A stretch of DNA of 47,771 nt from Flavobacteriales bacterium (GCA_026996605.1 JALWLE010000071.1:1-47771), one strand, 5' to 3'. Counted from the first letter of the stretch, positions 27,401 to 35,613 are shown. Numbers and translations are program-made. The notes: generated by a model from the sequence alone, not told the origin.

Positions 27401-28926
27401 TAGGTGACTCGGCTTTGTATAACAACGGAAACGGCGCAACGCTATCAACTCACGGTACCGAAAACACAGCTATCGGATCAAAAGCTTTGTATGCAAATAC
27501 ATTAGGTAACCAAAATACGGCTGTCGGTATACATTCGTTAAAGGATAATACGGAAGGAAAAGCTAACACCGCAACGGGTTCTTATGCACTTCAAAATAAT
27601 ACTACCGGAGATAACAATACGGCAATGGGTACATTTGCATTAAACTCAAATTCAACCGGCAATGACAATACGGTTGTTGGTTATAAATCCGGTTATAATA
27701 TTACCGATGCTACTTCCAATTCGGCATTCGGTACATTGGCTTTATATTCCGATACTTCCGGTACCAACAACAGTGCTTTCGGACGCGCATCACTATTGTT
27801 AAATACCACCGGAAATAATAATACCGCAAGCGGATACTATGCTTTATATCACAATACCACCGGGAATACCAATGTTGCCGTCGGAGCACGTAGTTTGTAT
27901 AAAAACACCGACCGTAGCAATCTGGTTGCCGTAGGTGACTCGGCTTTGTATAACAACGGAACCGGTGCTACACAATCTTACCATGCCGTAAAAAATACAG
28001 CCATCGGTTCCAAAGCACTATACTCCAATACTACGGGATCTTCCAATACTGCAATAGGTCATCAAACATTATTTAGTAACGAAACAGGAGACAAAAATGT
28101 CGCAGTCGGTGCTTCGTCGTTAAGACTAAATACAACCGGAGACAAAAATGTCGCTGTCGGAACTAATGCATTAGAAAATAACGAAACAGGAGACAATAAT
28201 GTTGCTATCGGAAGTTTGACATTAGTATATAACGAAAATGGACATAGTAATGTCGCTGTCGGTAATGGTGCTTTATTTGAAAACATAGATGGATATAAAA
28301 ATACAGCTATCGGATATCAAGCTTTTTTTAACGGTTCGAGTTATACTAATTCAACTGCCATTGGTTTTCAAAGTTCCATTACAGCAGACAATATGGTAAA
28401 ACTGGGAAATAACAGTGTTACTTGGATAGGCGGACATTCTTTCTGGCACAATACTTCGGACGGTAGATTTAAACGCAATGTAAAAGAAAATGTTTCGGGT
28501 TTGGAGTTTATCAAACGCCTGCGTCCGGTATCATATACTTGGGATTTAGACGGATTGGATAAATTTATGGGTGTAAAAGATGATCATCAAGATAAAGCGG
28601 AAAGAAAGGCAGTGGAGCAAGTTTATCATACCGGTTTTATCGCACAAGAAGTGGAAGCGGCGGCACAAGCCTGCGGATTTGACTTTGACGGCGTACACCA
28701 CCCCGACAATGAAAAAGACCCTTATTCTTTGGCTTACGGACAGTTCGTAGTTCCTTTGGTCAAAGCCGTACAAGAACAACAAGAAATTATTGAACGGCAA
28801 AATGCAAAATTGCAAGAACAACAAAATCAAATAGAAATTCTCAAACAACAAAACGCTAAATTGTTGCAATTACAAGAACGTATCAAAATAATTGAACAAA
28901 AATTAAATAATAATTCTAACAATTAA
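24403..28926 (+). CDS. Giant repeat-rich tail-fibre-like surface protein with self-cleaving S74 chaperone domain
   Basis: 1507 residues. Signal peptide '[20 protein letters not shown]' ending SAQ, then the common head domain ('[18 protein letters not shown]', '[18 protein letters not shown]'). From about 150 to 1335 there are roughly sixty 17-residue repeats of the type [17 protein letters not shown]. Seven times these are interrupted by a longer unit containing '[12 protein letters not shown]'. Next comes the intramolecular chaperone of endosialidase (peptidase S74), with the cleavage motif '[11 protein letters not shown]', where Ser1352-Asp1353 is the expected scissile pair. The domain goes on through '[20 protein letters not shown]'. 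The last 55 residues form a coiled coil. By analogy the chaperone helps trimerise a long fibre and then cuts itself off. No T9SS sorting domain; the neighbour at 28990 has one. Confidence 0.85.
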   Translation: MKKAKVVFLWVMFVLTSVTLSAQVGINTDGSNPDNSAMLDVKSTSKGILIPRMTMAQRNAISSPATGLLIYQTDNTPGYYYNSGTSASPNWVKITDATGLTGYWKTNGNAGTTSGTHFIGTTDAQDLDIRTKNVIRTRITQKGQIEVLNTGKSVFIGEEAGDADDLSDNINVFVGYRSGYSNTYGESNTAVGYKSLNNNTTGQENTAIGGQALLLNSTGLRNTAIGNYALRINNTGDYNTASGSRALFSNTTGNNNVSNGSNSMYYNTTGSNNTALGTKALYQNNSGNVNVAIGTRSLYKNTDRSNLVAVGDSALYNNGTGATQPWHATENTAIGSKALFSNMTGYYNTANGYHTLYANTTGSRNTASGTQSLYQNTTGQSNTAHGNDALRNNTTGSFNTAIGRDALNTNTTGNVNVAIGTRSLYKNTDRSNLVAVGDSALYNNGTGATQSWHATENTAIGSTALYSNTTGFANTASGYRTLYENTTGYSNTANGCRALNYNTTGYENTANGERALFFNTTGHSNTASGYLAMQKNTTGSMNTATGFASLDSNLTGNSNTANGYKALRFNTTGNANVAIGAKSLFNNTDRSHLVAVGDSALYNNGTGATLYIHATKNTAIGSKALFSNTRGYSNTATGYYALYSNTTGTYNTANGSETLLFNSTGDYNTAYGYSALHDNTTGTRNTATGYGALYYNITGDANTANGVKSLYNNKGNYNVASGYRALYENTTGNANVAIGAKSLYKNTDRSNLVAVGDSALYNNSTGEFNTAIGSKTLYDNTTGIKNTACGYNALMENTTGGWNTANGSFALMQNTTGVGNTAIGSGAASHNISGMKNTVNGYFALYLNKTGSGNVAIGASSLYHSNNLSHLVAVGDSALYNNGTGATETWHATENTAIGSKALYSNTTGYYNTANGYHTLYANTTGYRNMASGNQSLYQNTTGHSNTANGNDALRNNTTGNYNTAVGRDALNANTTGNANVAIGTKSLYKNTDRSNLVAVGDSALYNNGNGATLSTHGTENTAIGSKALYANTLGNQNTAVGIHSLKDNTEGKANTATGSYALQNNTTGDNNTAMGTFALNSNSTGNDNTVVGYKSGYNITDATSNSAFGTLALYSDTSGTNNSAFGRASLLLNTTGNNNTASGYYALYHNTTGNTNVAVGARSLYKNTDRSNLVAVGDSALYNNGTGATQSYHAVKNTAIGSKALYSNTTGSSNTAIGHQTLFSNETGDKNVAVGASSLRLNTTGDKNVAVGTNALENNETGDNNVAIGSLTLVYNENGHSNVAVGNGALFENIDGYKNTAIGYQAFFNGSSYTNSTAIGFQSSITADNMVKLGNNSVTWIGGHSFWHNTSDGRFKRNVKENVSGLEFIKRLRPVSYTWDLDGLDKFMGVKDDHQDKAERKAVEQVYHTGFIAQEVEAAAQACGFDFDGVHHPDNEKDPYSLAYGQFVVPLVKAVQEQQEIIERQNAKLQEQQNQIEILKQQNAKLLQLQERIKIIEQKLNNNSNN
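24870..28330 (+). repeat. 51-bp coding tandem repeats with a higher-order unit
   Basis: The 17-codon repeat of the S74 protein gives an imperfect 51-bp DNA periodicity over about 3.5 kb. A longer unit with a nearly identical core ('GTAGGYGACTCGGCTTTGTA') recurs seven times, near 25.33, 25.71, 26.19, 26.66, 27.02, 27.40 and 27.93 kb. Such DNA is prone to copy-number change by slippage or recombination. It also causes open shadow frames on both strands. Confidence 0.85.
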
Positions 28927-28939
28927 TCATTTATTAACC

Positions 28940-28972
28940 TAATCCGGCAGGTATAAATTACTTGCCGGATTA
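28940..28972 (+). terminator. Intergenic hairpin between the S74 protein and LamG-like genes
   Basis: TAATCCGGCA (28940-28949) and TGCCGGATTA (28963-28972) form a perfect 10-bp stem. No T-run follows, so it is more likely an attenuator or an mRNA-stabilising stem within a two-gene transcript than a full terminator. Confidence 0.5.
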
Positions 28973-28989
28973 CTAAAAAACCAATTATT

Positions 28990-29904
28990 ATGAAAAAAAT
29001 ATTATTTTTAGTTTTTTTACTTTGGCAAGCGACTGCCATAGCGCAAGACACAACCGATTACGAATTATTGGCACATTTTCCGTTTCAAACCGACGGTGTA
29101 GATGCCACCGGTAATAATAACGATGCACACCTCGTCAATGCAACTTTTCAAAACGGAAGTGTTTATTCCAACGGTACTTATTATGACGGGAGTGCAGGCA
29201 ATACAGGTACTTATATTTCAATGAACGGTATCAGCAACTTTAATCCGGATGATTTCATCATTACTTTTGAAGCTAAATTATCTGACAACAGTTATAATTA
29301 TATTTTTGTGTGCGGAATCGGATATCGTTGGTTGAGTTTTTTTGCAAACAACTCTAACGAATTAGAAATGAAATATTTAACAGGAGTTAATAATGACTGG
29401 GTTTCATACAACACAAATTTTACTTTGGCAACTGATCAATGGTATCAATTCGGGGCAAAATATTCCGATACTGACCGTAATTTACATATTTTTGTTGATA
29501 ATAACTTGATTAGCACCATAAACATACCGGATGGAATTTCTCATCACAACAGGAGAAATTTTAGTAATTCTCACGGTGGCTTGAGTTCTGCTTACCACGG
29601 TTATTGGAGAAATGTGAAGTATTACAAACCGCAAAGTTCAATTGTGCCGGTTGAATTAATGAACGATTACATCAATATTCGTCAAAGTGAAGGCGGTTTT
29701 CTAAATATCAACTTACAAAAAGAAGCAAAAACAAATATCTCGGTATTTGATATAACCGGTAAAGTGATTGTTAGACAGAAGTTAAATTACGGAAGTAATG
29801 TTGTCAATTTATCAGGTGTGTCAAACGGAATATATATTATAAATTTTGAAGTCAATAATCTAAAATTCACAACAAAAGCAACACTCGATTCCACCCCGCG
29901 TTAG
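28990..29904 (+). CDS. LamG-like T9SS-secreted protein, C-terminus altered by a repeat
   Basis: 304 residues. Signal peptide 'MKKILFLVFLLWQATAIAQ', then a laminin-G/concanavalin-like domain (about 22-215, 'YELLAHFPFQTDGVDATGNN', 'WYQFGAKYSDTDRNLHIFVD'). The final 75 residues look like a T9SS sorting domain ('TNISVFDITGKVIVRQKL', 'NVVNLSGVSNGIYIINFEV'), but it lacks the YPNP box. It does not end in the usual basic '-KK' tail but in 'ATLDSTPR'. The last codons and the stop lie inside repeat copy 2, so the native end has apparently been overwritten. It follows the S74 gene after 63 bp and is probably co-transcribed. Likely a surface carbohydrate- or protein-binding partner of the fibre. Confidence 0.68.
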   Translation: MKKILFLVFLLWQATAIAQDTTDYELLAHFPFQTDGVDATGNNNDAHLVNATFQNGSVYSNGTYYDGSAGNTGTYISMNGISNFNPDDFIITFEAKLSDNSYNYIFVCGIGYRWLSFFANNSNELEMKYLTGVNNDWVSYNTNFTLATDQWYQFGAKYSDTDRNLHIFVDNNLISTINIPDGISHHNRRNFSNSHGGLSSAYHGYWRNVKYYKPQSSIVPVELMNDYINIRQSEGGFLNINLQKEAKTNISVFDITGKVIVRQKLNYGSNVVNLSGVSNGIYIINFEVNNLKFTTKATLDSTPR

Positions 29905-30043
29905 GGATGGCAGCGGTAGCCTGTTGCAGGGTTGCCTGATTGTTTTATGGCAGGTGGCGGCGACCGTAGGAAGCCCCCGCACTGCCCGTAAAACAACAGT
30001 GCAACACCAAACAGCTACAAGCGGACAGCCCGCTCGAACGCCC
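29898..30043. repeat. Structured intergenic repeat, copy 2
   Basis: 146 bp, nearly identical to copy 1 at 21390-21535, with the same opening and closing and the same internal inverted repeat. It supplies the stop codon (TAG, 29902-29904) of the LamG-like gene and ends about 26 bp downstream of the mfd stop. It is thus a shared 3' flank. Confidence 0.85.
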
Positions 30044-30069
30044 CCTTTAAAATATTTTTTAAAATAATT

Positions 30070-33000
30070 TTAGCTCAATTCCGACAGCTTTTTCAACGCC
30101 GTATCGACACTCTCAACGCCGTCAAAGACCAAATAGAGCCGTTGGTTGTTTTGGATTTTCTTTTCTTTGAATTGGCAACAGCCGGTTTGCTGGACTTTTT
30201 GCAAAATACGTCCGAAAATTTCCGATTGATAATAAGGTGAATCCGGATTGGTTACGAAATACGCCAACATCTTGCCTTTTTTAATAACCAGTTTTTCAAA
30301 GCCCAATTGCTCTGCTTGCCATTTGAGCCGGACGGATTGTAACAAATCGACGGTGGGTTTGGGCAGCGGTCCGAACCGGTCTTGTAATTGCAGTTTGTAG
30401 CGTTCGAGTTCTTCTTCTGTTTTCAGATTGGCGAGTTCGTTGTACAGGTTAAGCCGTTCGGTCGTTTGTCCGATATAATCGTTGGGGAATAGGATTTCAA
30501 AATCGGTTTCTACTTGGGCTTCTATTTTAAATTGTGGTGTTTTGCCTTCCTGTTTGAGCAAATCTTTAAATTCGTGCGTTTCGAGTTCGGCAATGGCTTC
30601 TTTTAAAATTTTTTGATAGGTATCAAAGCCCATTTCGTTGATAAATCCGCTTTGTTCGGCACCGAGCAAGTCACCTGCGCCACGTATTTCCAAATCTTTC
30701 ATGGCTATTTGAAATCCGCTACCCAGTGCCGTGTAAGTTTCTACGGCTTCAATGCGTTTACGAGCATCGTAAGTCATGGCAGAGTAGGGCGGTGTGATAA
30801 AATAACAAAACGCTTTTTTGTTGCTTCGACCGACACGTCCGCGCATCTGGTGCAAATCCGCCAAACCGAATTGGTGGGCATTGTTGATAAAAATGGTATT
30901 GGCATTGGGAACATCCAAGCCGTTTTCGATAATGGTGGTGGCTACCAAAACATCGAATTCGCCATTGATAAAGTCGAGCATGAGGCGTTCGAGTTTTTTG
31001 CCTTCCATACGCCCGTGTCCGATACCGATACGGGCTTCGGGAATGAGCCGTTGCAACATGCCGGCAACTTCTTGAATATTGTCAATGCGGTTATGAATAA
31101 AGAAAGCTTGACCTTTGCGTTGAATTTCGTAACTAATGGCATCACGAATAATATTTTCGTCAAAACGAATAACTTGGGTTTCTATAGGATAACGGTTTGA
31201 CGGCGGCGTATTGATAACCGATAAATCGCGCTCGTTTATTAATGAAAATTGCAGCGTGCGCGGAATAGGCGTTGCCGTCAAGGTTAAGGTATCGATATTT
31301 TTACGAATAACTTTGAGTTTTTCTTTGACCGACACACCGAATTTTTGCTCTTCGTCTATAATCATCAAACCAAGATTTTTATATTTGATTTTGTCATTAA
31401 CCAAAGCATGTGTCCCGATGATAATATCTATTTTGCCTTCGGCAAGGTCTTTTTTGATTTGGGTTTTTTCTTTGGCGGTTCTAAACCGGTTGAGATAGTC
31501 GATAACGACCGGAAAATTTTTGAGTCGTTCGCTAAATGTTTTGTAATGCTGAAAAGCCAGAATGGTCGTCGGCACCAATACGGCAACTTGCTTACCGTTG
31601 TCCACGGCTTTGAAAGCCGCCCGTATCGCCACTTCGGTTTTTCCGAATCCGACATCGCCGCAAACCAAGCGGTCCATGGTTTTGTTGCTTTCCATATCGG
31701 CTTTGACATCTTGTGTTGCTTGGTATTGGTCGGGGGTGTCTTCGTACATAAAAGACGCTTCCAATTCGTTTTGCAAATAAGAATCGGGGGCGTATTGAAA
31801 ACCTTTTTCGAGCTTGCGTTCGGCATACAGTTTTATGATGTCAAACGCCAATTCTTTGAGGCGTTTTTTGGTTTTTTGTTTGAGCAATTTCCAAGCACCG
31901 CCACCGAGTTTGCTGACTTTGGGCTCTTTGCCGTCTTTGGTGTTGTAACGGCTGATTTTGTGCAAACTGTGTATGCTGACAAATAAGCGGTCGCCGTTTT
32001 TATAGACAATTTCGATGACTTCTTGCTCTTTGCCACCGCGATCTATTTTTTGCAAACCGCCAAATTGCCCGATACCATGGTCGATATGGACTACGTAATC
32101 GCCTTCTTTGAGCGAGGTGAGTTCTTTGAGGGTAACAGCTTGCTGTTTGCGGGTATTTTTGCGGATATGAAAGCGGTGATAACGTTCAAAAATCTGGTGG
32201 TCGGTATAGCCGGCAAGATTTACATTCCGGTCAATAAATCCACGATATAATGGCAAAACCAAAGTTGAAAATTCCACTTCGACATCCATATCGTCAAAGA
32301 TGGCTTGCAGTCGTTCGGCTTGCTTGTCGTTGGTGCAAAAAATGATGTTTTGCATACCGGCAGCGGTGTTTTGTTGCAGATTTTCGGTTAGCAGTTCAAA
32401 ACTTTTGTTAAATACCGGTTGAGGCTGCACGGCAAAATGGATAGTCGTTTCAGGATTTTCGGCTTTGTTTTCCAAGAGTTGAAACCGGTTGAGTTTGCTT
32501 TCAAAACTTTGGGCATTGCAGAACAATTCCGCCGGTTTCAGATGTTGGGTTTCGGTGTCGAGTTGCTCAAATTGTTGCAGGGATTTGTCATACAATTTGT
32601 CAAGAACCGACAGGGCGGCTTGGCGGTTTTTGAGATAAATCAGAGTGTGTGCTTTGATATAATCTAAAAAACTTTGGCGTTGTTGAATGAGGGTTTTATC
32701 GGACAAATTGGGAATTATTTGCACCGATTTCAGCTTTTGATCAGATAACTGCGTTTCGATATCAAAACTGCGAATACTTTCAATTTCGTCGTCAAAGAGT
32801 TCGATACGATAGGGTTCGTCATCGCCGTAGGAAAACACATCAAGAATACCGCCGCGTATGGAAAATTCACCCGGTTGCGTTACAAAATCGACTTGGTCAA
32901 ATTGGTATTCAAACATTAAATCGTAGAGGAAATCCATTGACAACTTATCACCGGTTTTGATTTTAAGCGTATTGTTGAGCAGCTCTTTTTTGACGACTAC

Positions 33001-33390
33001 TTGCTCAAACAGCGCTGCCGGATAGGTAACGACAATCTGCGGTTTTTGACGCGACTGCAAGTGGTTAAGCACTTTGGCGCGCTGTAAGACATTGGCGTTG
33101 TCGGTTTCTTCTATTTGATAAGCACGTCTGTAAGATTCGGGAAAAAATAAGACGCGGTTTTCTCCGGCAAGGTTTTGAAAATCGTTGTAATAGTAAGCGG
33201 CTTCTTCTTTGTCGGAAAAAATCAGTAAGAAAGGTTTGGCTTTCGTTTGGTATAAGGCGGTCATTACAAAACTCAAAGCCGATTCGCTCAATTGTTCAAT
33301 ACCAATATGTTGATGTGTTTGTAAAGCGGAAAGTAGCTCGCTGTGTTTAGGATTGTGGCGGTATATGTTTAAAATGTCTTGAAGGTTCAA
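30070..33390 (-). CDS. mfd: Transcription-repair coupling factor
   Basis: 1106 residues, the normal length for Mfd, the DNA translocase that removes stalled RNA polymerase and recruits UvrA. In order: a UvrB-like N-terminal part, the RNA-polymerase interaction domain ('LKEGDYVVHIDHGIGQFGGL', near 425-445), helicase motifs 'GDVGFGKTEVAIRA' (near 575) and 'LMIIDEEQKFGV' (near 675), 'LTATPIPRTL', 'NPNTIFI'-type motifs with 'QMRGRVGRS', and the C-terminal TRCF domain. The start is a TTG at 33388-33390: no in-frame ATG precedes it, and a TATCTTTG box lies only 17-24 bases upstream. Its last 97 codons are duplicated at 21543-21845. Several opposite-strand frames inside are shadows. Confidence 0.96.
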   Translation of the reverse strand: MNLQDILNIYRHNPKHSELLSALQTHQHIGIEQLSESALSFVMTALYQTKAKPFLLIFSDKEEAAYYYNDFQNLAGENRVLFFPESYRRAYQIEETDNANVLQRAKVLNHLQSRQKPQIVVTYPAALFEQVVVKKELLNNTLKIKTGDKLSMDFLYDLMFEYQFDQVDFVTQPGEFSIRGGILDVFSYGDDEPYRIELFDDEIESIRSFDIETQLSDQKLKSVQIIPNLSDKTLIQQRQSFLDYIKAHTLIYLKNRQAALSVLDKLYDKSLQQFEQLDTETQHLKPAELFCNAQSFESKLNRFQLLENKAENPETTIHFAVQPQPVFNKSFELLTENLQQNTAAGMQNIIFCTNDKQAERLQAIFDDMDVEVEFSTLVLPLYRGFIDRNVNLAGYTDHQIFERYHRFHIRKNTRKQQAVTLKELTSLKEGDYVVHIDHGIGQFGGLQKIDRGGKEQEVIEIVYKNGDRLFVSIHSLHKISRYNTKDGKEPKVSKLGGGAWKLLKQKTKKRLKELAFDIIKLYAERKLEKGFQYAPDSYLQNELEASFMYEDTPDQYQATQDVKADMESNKTMDRLVCGDVGFGKTEVAIRAAFKAVDNGKQVAVLVPTTILAFQHYKTFSERLKNFPVVIDYLNRFRTAKEKTQIKKDLAEGKIDIIIGTHALVNDKIKYKNLGLMIIDEEQKFGVSVKEKLKVIRKNIDTLTLTATPIPRTLQFSLINERDLSVINTPPSNRYPIETQVIRFDENIIRDAISYEIQRKGQAFFIHNRIDNIQEVAGMLQRLIPEARIGIGHGRMEGKKLERLMLDFINGEFDVLVATTIIENGLDVPNANTIFINNAHQFGLADLHQMRGRVGRSNKKAFCYFITPPYSAMTYDARKRIEAVETYTALGSGFQIAMKDLEIRGAGDLLGAEQSGFINEMGFDTYQKILKEAIAELETHEFKDLLKQEGKTPQFKIEAQVETDFEILFPNDYIGQTTERLNLYNELANLKTEEELERYKLQLQDRFGPLPKPTVDLLQSVRLKWQAEQLGFEKLVIKKGKMLAYFVTNPDSPYYQSEIFGRILQKVQQTGCCQFKEKKIQNNQRLYLVFDGVESVDTALKKLSELS

Positions 33391-33406
33391 TGCTGATAAT
33401 TTTTTG

Positions 33407-33414
33407 CAAAGATA
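33407..33414 (-). promoter_or_regulatory. -7 box of mfd
   Basis: The minus strand reads TATCTTTG, a full TAnnTTTG match, 17 bases from the TTG start. The leader would be about 10 bases, which supports this unusually late TTG start. The -33 region reads ACTTTC, a partial match. Confidence 0.5.
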
Positions 33415-33419
33415 CGGAA

Positions 33420-33480
33420 TAGTTGAAAGTTGAAAGTACTAAGTGGAAAGTGACAAAGCGAAAAGTGCGAATCACCGGCG
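33420..33480. repeat. Word-like intergenic repeat upstream of mfd
   Basis: 'TTGAAAGTACTAAGTGGAA' and following, then GACAAAGCGAAAAGTGCG, relate to 1.95, 18.05 and 37.78 kb. Nothing coding is seen. Confidence 0.5.
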
Positions 33481-33487
33481 GTTGCTC

Positions 33488-33790
33488 TGCGTGAGGGATA
33501 GTAGCGGTAGCTCGCCGCAGTTGCGCCTGTTACTAAACTGCTGTTGGGATGATGTTATAGAAAAAGAATTGTTTTAGAGTGGTTTGGTTTCAAAAAAATC
33601 TTACGTAGCCATAGCTACGAAATATTTTTTTGGAAACAAACAAGCCTAAAAGAAACTTTTTATAATCATTAATCTCAACAGTAGTTTAGTATAAGTTTTA
33701 CGGTGGGTGGCGGCGACCGCAGGAAGCCCCCGCACCGCCGATAAAACAACAGTGCGCAGCAAGGTGACTATAAGCGGATAGCCCGACCTT
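33488..33790. repeat. Structured intergenic repeat, copy 3, expanded by an internal palindrome
   Basis: It shares with copies 1 and 2 the opening AGGGATAGTAGCGGTAGC, the central GGCGACCGCAGGAAGCC and the closing TAAGCGGATAGCCCG, but is about twice as long. A 159-bp inverted repeat sits inside its left arm. The right half (about 33697-33790) aligns well with the other copies. It lies on the mfd 5' side, so mfd is bracketed by copies 2 and 3. Confidence 0.8.
33532..33690. repeat. 159-bp near-perfect palindrome
   Basis: The arms start ACTAAACTGCTGTTGGGAT and end in the reverse complement of ACTAAACTACTGTTGAGAT. Similarity continues to the centre, where CGTAGC (33604-33609) and GCTACG (33614-33619) flank CATA. 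Arm-to-arm match is roughly 75-80% by eye. No protein frame is inside. It would fold into a long hairpin as RNA or extrude as a cruciform. Confidence 0.85.
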
Positions 33791-33844
33791 GTCAAGTAGT
33801 TGTCGGATAGGGCGGCGGGAAACTTGACAAGGCACGCCCAAACA

Positions 33845-34603
33845 CTATAAAATATACTGCAAATAGAGCATGGCTATCAGGGCTAGAACAATGATGATGG
33901 CGGATTTTTCTTTTTCCATGTTTTCTTGTGATTCGGGGACGATATCGGCAAAAACGACCCAAAACATGGCACCGGAGGCAAAGCCTAATCCGATGGGTAA
34001 ATATTGTTTGAAATAGGTAATAAACATATAGGCGGGAACGGCAAAGAGCGGTTGCGGCAGCGAGGTAAAAATACTCCATAAAGCAGCTTTCCACCACGAA
34101 ACGCCTTTGGCAACCAAGGGGGCACTGATGGCCAAGCCTTCGGGAATGTTGTGAATGGCAATGGCAATGGTCATCATCAATCCGAATTTGAAAGTACCGC
34201 CAAATGAAGTTCCCAGACCAATGCCTTCAGCAGCGGAATGTGCGGTCATTACGATGATGATGATAATGGCGGTTTTGTAGTTTTTGAAAAAACTTTCTTT
34301 ACGGACTAAAAATCCCGGACTGTCACGATGAGACCGTTCGGCTTTGTGAAGCAGCCACTCGACTACTCCTATAAAAATCAAACCCAGTAAAAGTCCCAAT
34401 ATAACTTTTGGATAACTGATTTCGACGCCTTCAATGACCAAACCGATACTGGCACCGGTCATTAATCCGGCAGCAAGGGCATTGGATACGCCCATAACGG
34501 TCGGGGTGATTTTTTTGATAAAGATAAAGGGTAATGCGCCCAATCCGGTGGCTATTGCCGTGATGAGGGCATACATGAATACATTTAATACAGTTTGTGA
34601 CAT
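33845..34603 (-). CDS. ZIP-family divalent metal transporter
   Basis: 252 residues with about eight hydrophobic segments. The metal-binding helices carry 'TAHSAAEGIGLG' (HSAAEG at 122-127) and 'AIHNIPEGLAIS' (HNIPEG at 151-156), the paired H-x-x-x-E-G motifs of ZIP transporters (ZupT/ZIP11-like). They move zinc, and often iron or manganese, into the cytoplasm. The loop between TM3 and TM4 (about 85-108) has His 86 and His 92 but is not strongly His-rich. The gene begins 3 bp after the stop of the GH114-like lipoprotein gene and is surely co-transcribed with it. Confidence 0.88.
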   Translation of the reverse strand: MSQTVLNVFMYALITAIATGLGALPFIFIKKITPTVMGVSNALAAGLMTGASIGLVIEGVEISYPKVILGLLLGLIFIGVVEWLLHKAERSHRDSPGFLVRKESFFKNYKTAIIIIIVMTAHSAAEGIGLGTSFGGTFKFGLMMTIAIAIHNIPEGLAISAPLVAKGVSWWKAALWSIFTSLPQPLFAVPAYMFITYFKQYLPIGLGFASGAMFWVVFADIVPESQENMEKEKSAIIIVLALIAMLYLQYIL

Positions 34604-34606
34604 GAA

Positions 34607-35584
34607 TTACCGGGTTTTTTCTTCAAAAAATTCGTAAGCGTCTATGACATCGAGAAAGGCGCCGTCAAAGCCGGCATTGATGACTTTTTTGATATAAGAA
34701 TGATTGTTACCAAAGATGATTTTTTGCCAATCTTTTTCCCAATAACGTACTTTGTAATTGCCGTGCCAGTTGGGATTTTCGTCGTCTAACCAAATGGGGT
34801 GGTCATTGTCCCATGATGACTGCCAATAATACCGGTAATCTTCGGCTTCGCCAATAGACACGTAAGCAATGAGTAAGCGTTCGCCACCGTTTTGTTTATG
34901 GCGTAGCTGTGTCAAATCTTGTGAGGTAAAGGCTTGCCCTTGATAAAATAAGTCCATGATAATCACATCGTAATTAGTAGTGGCAATACGCTCCAGCAGT
35001 CTTTGTTTGGTATTGAAATTTTGGTAGTTGATGAGGTACAGATAATTTTCGGCTTCGTTTAAATTGTCAATATCTTGATTATTTTCGTTGGGAATAGGCA
35101 GTTGAGGGATTATATCCAGCTCGCGATGTGTTGCCGTAAATCCGATATATTGATTATGCGTAATACTGTCACGAGATTTTCGGATGTTATCAGTAGTATT
35201 GCAATAATCGGTTATCAAAATGGCTTTATTTTCGGCTTTGGCTTTATTGAGAAACTGTTTTAGATATTGGGTTTTGTCGGTTGGTGTGGCAACATCGTCA
35301 GCTTCATAACCGTAAAATAGTCCTTCTTGGGATTGGGCGTCTAGCGCTTCAACATAATCATAATTGGTGATACCGTCGGGGCTGCCGTTTACGGTAATCA
35401 GTTCGACACCGTTTTGGGTAATAATGTTAAAGCCGGGCTTAATATTTTTGGCGTAATCACTGATATGCACGACAAAATCACGCATTTCTTGTTTAAAATC
35501 GATATTGTCATAAGTGTCGTTTCTATCGGTTTTTTTGCAAGAGATTAAACTCAAAACGATAAAGGGTATTATATATTTGGTCAT
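34607..35584 (-). CDS. Lipoprotein of the GH114-like (TM1410) family
   Basis: 325 residues with a lipoprotein signal ('YIIPFIVLSLISCKK', lipid Cys 16). The body resembles the TM1410/GH114 TIM-barrel family: 'KNIKPGFNIITQNGVEL', 'YDVIIMDLFYQGQAFTSQDL', 'GERLLIAYVSIGEAEDYRYY', 'WHGNYKVRYWEKDWQKIIFG' and 'AGFDGAFLDVIDAYEFFEE'. Known GH114 enzymes hydrolyse alpha-1,4-linked polygalactosamine, and related domains occur in exopolysaccharide systems such as PelA. The substrate here is unproven. It is the first gene of a pair with the ZIP transporter. A TATCTTTG -7 box lies at 35606-35613 on the minus strand. No link to the EPS operon at 39.6-47.8 kb is shown beyond proximity. Confidence 0.75.
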   Translation of the reverse strand: MTKYIIPFIVLSLISCKKTDRNDTYDNIDFKQEMRDFVVHISDYAKNIKPGFNIITQNGVELITVNGSPDGITNYDYVEALDAQSQEGLFYGYEADDVATPTDKTQYLKQFLNKAKAENKAILITDYCNTTDNIRKSRDSITHNQYIGFTATHRELDIIPQLPIPNENNQDIDNLNEAENYLYLINYQNFNTKQRLLERIATTNYDVIIMDLFYQGQAFTSQDLTQLRHKQNGGERLLIAYVSIGEAEDYRYYWQSSWDNDHPIWLDDENPNWHGNYKVRYWEKDWQKIIFGNNHSYIKKVINAGFDGAFLDVIDAYEFFEEKTR

Positions 35585-35605
35585 CTGTATGTTTGTTTGT
35601 TATGA

Positions 35606-35613
35606 CAAAGATA
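35606..35613 (-). promoter_or_regulatory. -7 box of the GH114-like/ZIP operon
   Basis: The minus strand reads TATCTTTG, a full TAnnTTTG match, 21 bases before the ATG. Confidence 0.5.

Noticed and set aside
25524-28286. Several 70-136-codon antisense or shifted frames in the S74 gene
   Set aside because: They arise from the codon pattern of the repeats and repeat together with it.
24870-28330. Possible CRISPR array or intergenic satellite
   Set aside because: The 51-bp periodicity is in frame, degenerate at third positions and encodes a regular protein repeat; there are no unique spacers.
21846-29897. Prophage or integrative conjugative element
   Set aside because: The S74 and fibre-like domains suggest phage, but there are signal peptides and T9SS partners and no integrase, capsid, portal, lysis or transfer genes.
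30613-32667. Plus-strand frames up to 213 codons inside mfd
   Set aside because: Antisense shadows of a strongly conserved gene in relatively GC-richer DNA.
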